Below, in pieces: positions 55,972-59,849 of a stretch of 59,849 nucleotides of DNA (within the stretch, counting starts at the first letter, position 1; every line of letters starts with the position of its first letter). The position numbers and the translations under genes are program-made. Where the stretch lies: the NCBI GenBank assembly GCA_947167125.1, contig CAMVGT010000008.1:1-59849 (forward strand), read 5' to 3'. The notes beneath the pieces were generated by a model, which saw nothing but the letters and a program-made list of their open reading frames with translations, was not told the origin of the DNA and did not search any database. Source of the DNA: an uncultured Erysipelotrichaceae bacterium (GTDB lineage Bacteria > Bacillota_I > Bacilli_A > Erysipelotrichales > Erysipelotrichaceae).

Positions 55972-56070
55972 CGTTTCTGCGATCAGAGCTACTTCACCGC
56001 ATGTTTTAAAAAACATACCGGGATGACACCGAAGGAATACCGTGATAACGCACAGAAACAGATCGCTTAG
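55972..56070 (+). pseudogene. C-terminal remnant of an AraC-family regulator
   Basis: The plus strand reads RFCDQSYFTACFKKHTGMTP then KEYRDNAQKQIA and a stop, matching the last helix-turn-helix and tail of AraC regulators. Nothing of the rest of the gene is found to the left, where the deacetylase remnant starts on the opposite strand. The two remnants touch, so one deletion of a divergent pair explains both. Confidence 0.7.
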
Positions 56071-56089
56071 ACCTGCTTCTGTTTTTTCA

Positions 56090-57790
56090 TCAATTGTAAT
56101 CTCCGCCTTCAACGCCGAAGTATTCTTCAAATGAATACCAGACGTCTGTATTGTAGATCTTTGTCGCATATTCCACGCCGATATAGCGGAAATGCCATGG
56201 CTCATAGGAATAGCCGGTGATTGCGTCCTTGCCTTTGGGATAGCGCATGATGAATCCGTATTCATGGGCATGATCCCGCAGCCAGATTCCTTCCGGTGTA
56301 TATTCCATCGCCTGGGTCAGATAGGTTGCCCCGTCATGGTCGGAAATATCCGCCGCAAGTCCGGTCTGATGATCGGAATAGCCCGGTCTTGAACTGATCG
56401 TGTCCGCTGTCGCCTGTCCGTATTGGGCAACATATCCCCAATAAAGCTGATTCTGCAGTGCTTCCGAGCGGTAGGCAGAACCAAGTCTGAGGGTAATTCC
56501 GCTTCTTGCGGCGGCCGCAAACATCTGCTCGATTGCATAGGCAGCTTCGCTTCGCAGATACATCGTATAGTTCATCGCCACATTCGGGATGACCAGGTCG
56601 GACGGCGCATAGCCTTCCGGAAGCCTGTGCTTTTTGTTTGCGACAACCAGATAGCTTGATGTGTCATTGAAATCCACCTGATGGCCGTTATCGTCAAAGA
56701 AGCAGCTGACTCCGCCTATGGTTTTCTTTCCGACAGCCATCGCCCCGCCTGTTTCATCGAAATAATAGGTATAGCCGTTCAGATTCAGCCAGCCGTACTG
56801 CTTGATTCCGTTTGAGCTGTAGTAATATGTTTTCCCGCCTGCTGAACGGAATCCGGTTTTCATCGCGCCGGTTGACGGATCGAAATAGTATTCATTGCGG
56901 TTGATCGACTGTTCACCGAACAGCATATGGCCTTTTTCATCGAAGTAAACCGTCTTGCCTTCATATTTCTGAAAACCATACTGCATTGCGCCGTCATTTT
57001 CATCGAAATAATAGGTATAGCCGGAAATCTTTCTTTCTCCGGTTACCATCCTGCCGCTGGAATTGTAATAAACCGTTTTCCGTTCCGGCTTGATATATTT
57101 AAAACCGGTGCTCAGCTCGTATGTTTTATCATCGAAGTAATACCAGTATCTGCCGTCAAACACCTGGCCGGATTTCTTTGTGCCGGTTTCTTCATCCACA
57201 TAATAGGTTTTGCCGAATTCCTGGATAAATCCGGAACAGGGTTCCCATGTCTCTTCGTTGATGTAGTAATAAACCCCATCGACAAGTACTGTGCCGGTGC
57301 ATCTTTTTCCGGTTTCAGGATGATAGCAGTAGGTCTTTTTGATCTGCTTATGATAAACCAGCCCGGTTACCATATGCCCGTCTTCTTCATCAAAGTAATA
57401 CCAGTCGCCGTCGATAAACTGCATGCCCCGCAGTTCTTCGCCTGTATCCGGATCTGTCACAGCAGGTTCATTCACTTCCTGCAATGCAGGCTCTTCAAAA
57501 ACCACTTGCGTTTCTTCAGGCATCGCCGTTTCTTCCTGTACAGCTTCTGCCGGCTGTTCTTCCGTTTCCTTCAGTTCCGGTTCTTCTGCAGGCACAGATT
57601 CTTCCGCAGCTGTCACTTCCTGAACGTTTTCATTCTGCGGAATGCTTTCTTCAGGAATTTCTTCTTCCTGAACCGGCTCTTCTTTGGGCATATTTAATAG
57701 CGCGTCAACCTTCTGCATATGCGGGATCATAAAGACAATTCCCATGCATAAGGCCAGCGATGTTACGGCAATTGTTCTGTTTCTGTTCAT
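56090..57790 (-). CDS. GW-repeat cell-wall protein with VanY D,D-carboxypeptidase domain
   Basis: 566 residues from the ATG at 57790, with AGGAG 6 bases upstream. A signal peptide or anchor (1-26) is followed by an acidic Glu/Pro region (about 30-110) and about ten choline-binding-type repeats with YYFD cores (about 115-390). The VanY domain covers about 420-566: YRSEALQNQ, the zinc site in SDHQTGLAADI and in EPWHFRYIG. It would trim D-Ala from peptidoglycan stems at the wall. Its repeats match those of the next protein almost one for one. Confidence 0.9.
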   Translation of the reverse strand: MNRNRTIAVTSLALCMGIVFMIPHMQKVDALLNMPKEEPVQEEEIPEESIPQNENVQEVTAAEESVPAEEPELKETEEQPAEAVQEETAMPEETQVVFEEPALQEVNEPAVTDPDTGEELRGMQFIDGDWYYFDEEDGHMVTGLVYHKQIKKTYCYHPETGKRCTGTVLVDGVYYYINEETWEPCSGFIQEFGKTYYVDEETGTKKSGQVFDGRYWYYFDDKTYELSTGFKYIKPERKTVYYNSSGRMVTGERKISGYTYYFDENDGAMQYGFQKYEGKTVYFDEKGHMLFGEQSINRNEYYFDPSTGAMKTGFRSAGGKTYYYSSNGIKQYGWLNLNGYTYYFDETGGAMAVGKKTIGGVSCFFDDNGHQVDFNDTSSYLVVANKKHRLPEGYAPSDLVIPNVAMNYTMYLRSEAAYAIEQMFAAAARSGITLRLGSAYRSEALQNQLYWGYVAQYGQATADTISSRPGYSDHQTGLAADISDHDGATYLTQAMEYTPEGIWLRDHAHEYGFIMRYPKGKDAITGYSYEPWHFRYIGVEYATKIYNTDVWYSFEEYFGVEGGDYN

Positions 57791-57821
57791 ACTCATCTCC
57801 TGCGGATTGGATCATTGATTC

Positions 57822-57847
57822 AAAAATACCGGAAAAGCCGGTATTTT
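57822..57847 (-). terminator. Terminator of the C39-type wall protein gene
   Basis: AAAATACCGG/CCGGTATTTT, 10-bp stem with a 5-base loop and T-rich ends, 7 bases past the stop codon. Only 31 bp separate it from the VanY gene start. Confidence 0.85.
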
Positions 57848-57854
57848 CAATCTG

Positions 57855-59849
57855 TCAGAACCATTGTTTGTAGAAAGCATAGAATACGTAGCCGCCGCGG
57901 TTGTCCGTACGGTCCGTGCTTCTCTGTGCCCAGATGGTATTGATGTCATACCATCCGTTTCTTGAAGAATACAGCGGATCCTGTACATAGACGCTGTTTC
58001 CGCTGATCGCGGTCAGAATGATCATGTGGGTAAATCCGGACGGACAGAAGAGTCCCGGATTCATCGCAGCCGTGACAACTTTGCCCATGGTCAGCTGCGC
58101 TTTGAGATTGCTTAATGAACCGATTGCGGTAGTCTGGATCCCCCAGGCGGCTGCCGCTTTGGGCGCGCATAATCCGGAGCCTCCGACTTCTGTGCGGTTG
58201 TATTCCGAAGTGCTGTTGTACAGCCAGTATGCCACATCATTGGGAGTAACCGCGGTTCCTGTGACTGCGGAAATTGCCATTGCGATGCTGGAAGGAACAC
58301 AGCCTGTATTTGCCATATTCCATGCGCCGTAATAGATGGAACCCCATCTGCCGTCGCCTTGTGCATAATAGGGAACACTGTAGTGATACGGATTGATGAT
58401 TGCACCGTTGGATTTGACATTGTATGTATTGCCCTGATAGGTAAAGGCAGATGTCTTCATCCGTCCGTTGGAATCATAATAGCGCAGCACATCGGAATCA
58501 GACAGATAGCGGAAGCCGGTATATCTTGCGCCTGTATCCGGATTGAGATAATACCAGTAGCCGTTGATCTTTTTCTCACCATACTGCTTGCGTCCGTTTT
58601 CGTTATAGTAGACCGTAATTTTCTTGTTGCTCAGATAATAGAAACCGGTAACCATGGCGCCGGTGGACGGCTTGAAATAGTATTCGCCGGTACCGATCTT
58701 CTGTTCCCCAAACAGCATATGGCCGTTTTCATCAAAGTATGCGGTCTTTTTTGCGGAAGGAATTTCGGTGAATCCGGTTGCCATGCCGGCAGTGAATTCA
58801 TCGAAATAATAGTTGTAGGAGCCGATCTTTCTTTCGCCTCTGACCAGTCTTCCTTCCTCATCGTAATAGGAAGTTTTCTTTTCTTCCTTGATATATTTGA
58901 AGCCGGTATGTTTCTGATATGTTTCTTCGTCAAAGTAATACCAGTCCTGTCCGTCAAAGACCTGACCGCTTACCTTTTCTCCGCTTTCTTCATCAATATA
59001 ATAGGTTTCCCCGAATTCCCGGATCATTCCGGAAGAAACAGCGCCGGTATCCTCATTGAGATAGTAGTTTTTCCCTTCCTCCTCAATGGTGCCGTGGCTC
59101 ATGATTCCGGTCTCAGGATCGTAATAAACCGTTCTGTGCAGTTCTTCAATATAGTGGAAGCCTGTCAGCATATGGCCGTCGCTTTCATCAAAGCAATACC
59201 ATGATCCGTCAATAAACTGCTGGCCTTTCAGCAGATACCCTTCCGATGGATCAAGATAATATTTTTCTTCTTCCACCGCGGTCAGTCCGGTTTTCATGAT
59301 CCCGTCTGCCGGATCAAAATAATATGTCTGCCCGTCCGCATTCAGCCATCCGAGCGCCTTGTCGCCGCTAGCCGGATCGACATAATATGTATTGCCGTAT
59401 TCCTGAATGAAGCCGGAGCACAGAACACCGGTTTCCCCATGGAAATAATAGCTGCCGGTTTCCGTGACTACTTTTCCGTACTGCATGATGCCGGTTGAAG
59501 GATCCAGCCAGTATGTATTGCCTGCATATTCCTGCATTCCATACAGCATTGCCCCGTCAGTTTCACTGAAGTAATAGCGGTTTCCTTCAATTGTCTGAAT
59601 GCCTTTCAGAGGCTCATTGGTTGCAGGATCATAGTAATAGATGAAGCCGTCAATCTCTGTAAATCCGGAATAGACAGGCGGAGTTTCCGTTTCCTCTTCC
59701 GGAACGGTTTCATCCGCGACAGGTTCTTCCGGCTGCGGCTCTTCCGGCAGAGGGTCCTCAGGATTTTCTTCTCCAGGTATTTCCTCTTCAGAAGTTTCTT
59801 CTTCGTTTTCTTCCTCTTCCGGGATTTCTTCTTCAGCGGTTTCTTCTGT
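57855..59849 (-). CDS. GW-repeat cell-wall protein with C39-like cysteine peptidase (5' end off window)
   Basis: The frame is open to the right edge, leaving 664 residues; the N-terminus and signal are outside. The visible N-terminal 75 residues are Glu/Pro-rich, followed by about 16 wall-binding repeats (YYFDxxTG type). The C-terminal peptidase_C39_2 domain (about 490-664) has the catalytic Cys in NTGCVPSSIAMAI, His in GFTHMIILT and Asp in YVQDPLY. A start at 59549 would remove the acidic region and is not likely. It probably cleaves peptide bonds at the cell surface, substrate unknown. Confidence 0.9.
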   Translation of the reverse strand, partial: TEETAEEEIPEEEENEEETSEEEIPGEENPEDPLPEEPQPEEPVADETVPEEETETPPVYSGFTEIDGFIYYYDPATNEPLKGIQTIEGNRYYFSETDGAMLYGMQEYAGNTYWLDPSTGIMQYGKVVTETGSYYFHGETGVLCSGFIQEYGNTYYVDPASGDKALGWLNADGQTYYFDPADGIMKTGLTAVEEEKYYLDPSEGYLLKGQQFIDGSWYCFDESDGHMLTGFHYIEELHRTVYYDPETGIMSHGTIEEEGKNYYLNEDTGAVSSGMIREFGETYYIDEESGEKVSGQVFDGQDWYYFDEETYQKHTGFKYIKEEKKTSYYDEEGRLVRGERKIGSYNYYFDEFTAGMATGFTEIPSAKKTAYFDENGHMLFGEQKIGTGEYYFKPSTGAMVTGFYYLSNKKITVYYNENGRKQYGEKKINGYWYYLNPDTGARYTGFRYLSDSDVLRYYDSNGRMKTSAFTYQGNTYNVKSNGAIINPYHYSVPYYAQGDGRWGSIYYGAWNMANTGCVPSSIAMAISAVTGTAVTPNDVAYWLYNSTSEYNRTEVGGSGLCAPKAAAAWGIQTTAIGSLSNLKAQLTMGKVVTAAMNPGLFCPSGFTHMIILTAISGNSVYVQDPLYSSRNGWYDINTIWAQRSTDRTDNRGGYVFYAFYKQWF

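Noticed and set aside
57855-59849. Periodic repeats suggestive of a CRISPR-like array
   Set aside because: They are imperfect, in frame and encode wall-binding repeats; no identical repeats with unique spacers are seen anywhere in the window.

Overview
The window reads as chromosome of a low-to-moderate GC Gram-positive bacterium (Firmicutes), probably an Erysipelotrichia-like host-associated lineage. Supporting features are a zinc-type S14, a YdjG/H/I membrane-stress set, a streptococcal FCT-like pilus locus, lipoproteins with Pro-Thr stalks, and GW-repeat cell-wall proteins. The lineage is an inference from gene style, not a database match. Almost everything is on the minus strand.

Left edge (1-2340): the end of a more AT-rich mobile or plasmid-like module lying against the 3' end of a tRNA-Asn gene. 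It holds a small HTH repressor, a structured non-coding interval that looks like a counter-transcribed RNA gene, a winged-helix initiator-like gene with 15-bp-phased repeats inside its coding sequence (a candidate origin), a small unknown gene, and the start of another gene cut by the window edge. The order repressor, antisense RNA, initiator is the copy-control layout of Inc18-type plasmids, with an unrelated initiator.

2.4-17 kb: an ABC exporter whose permease is fused to a CPBP intramembrane protease, with its ATPase; a YunG-like protein; the plus-strand ydjI-ydjG-ydjH set (SPFH, zinc-ribbon membrane protein, TPM protein); a TrmR-like methyltransferase; a TetR regulator; a membrane-anchored protein with an ECF-sigma-like cytoplasmic part and an outside SH3 domain; a UPF0210 plus ACT pair; a lipoprotein; and an alkaline-phosphatase-superfamily enzyme.

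17-30.8 kb: the S10-spc-alpha ribosomal operon from rpsJ to rplQ, with secY, adk and rpoA, preceded by a recognisable promoter and a structured leader. rpmD and map are absent, and infA survives only as a short remnant between adk and rpmJ.

30.9-43.5 kb: a family 4 glycosidase broken by a short-repeat deletion, a second TetR regulator, and a pilus operon (SipA-like signal peptidase, FctA-type pilin, class B sortase, FctB-like minor pilin, and a 2402-residue adhesin with a degenerate subtilisin-like domain, SpaA domains and BspA-type repeats).

43.5-59.8 kb: an overlapping MFS, HAD, barnase-lipoprotein, barstar operon; a SWIM/SNF2 ATPase; an iron-dependent alcohol dehydrogenase; a cupin; a PcfJ-like protein; a frameshifted cystatin-like gene; a DJ-1 protein; an SGNH hydrolase; a deletion scar joining a polysaccharide deacetylase remnant to an AraC remnant; and two tandem GW-repeat wall proteins carrying a VanY peptidase and a C39-type cysteine peptidase. 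The window has several decayed genes (infA, GH4, cystatin, deacetylase, AraC), most with readable scars.
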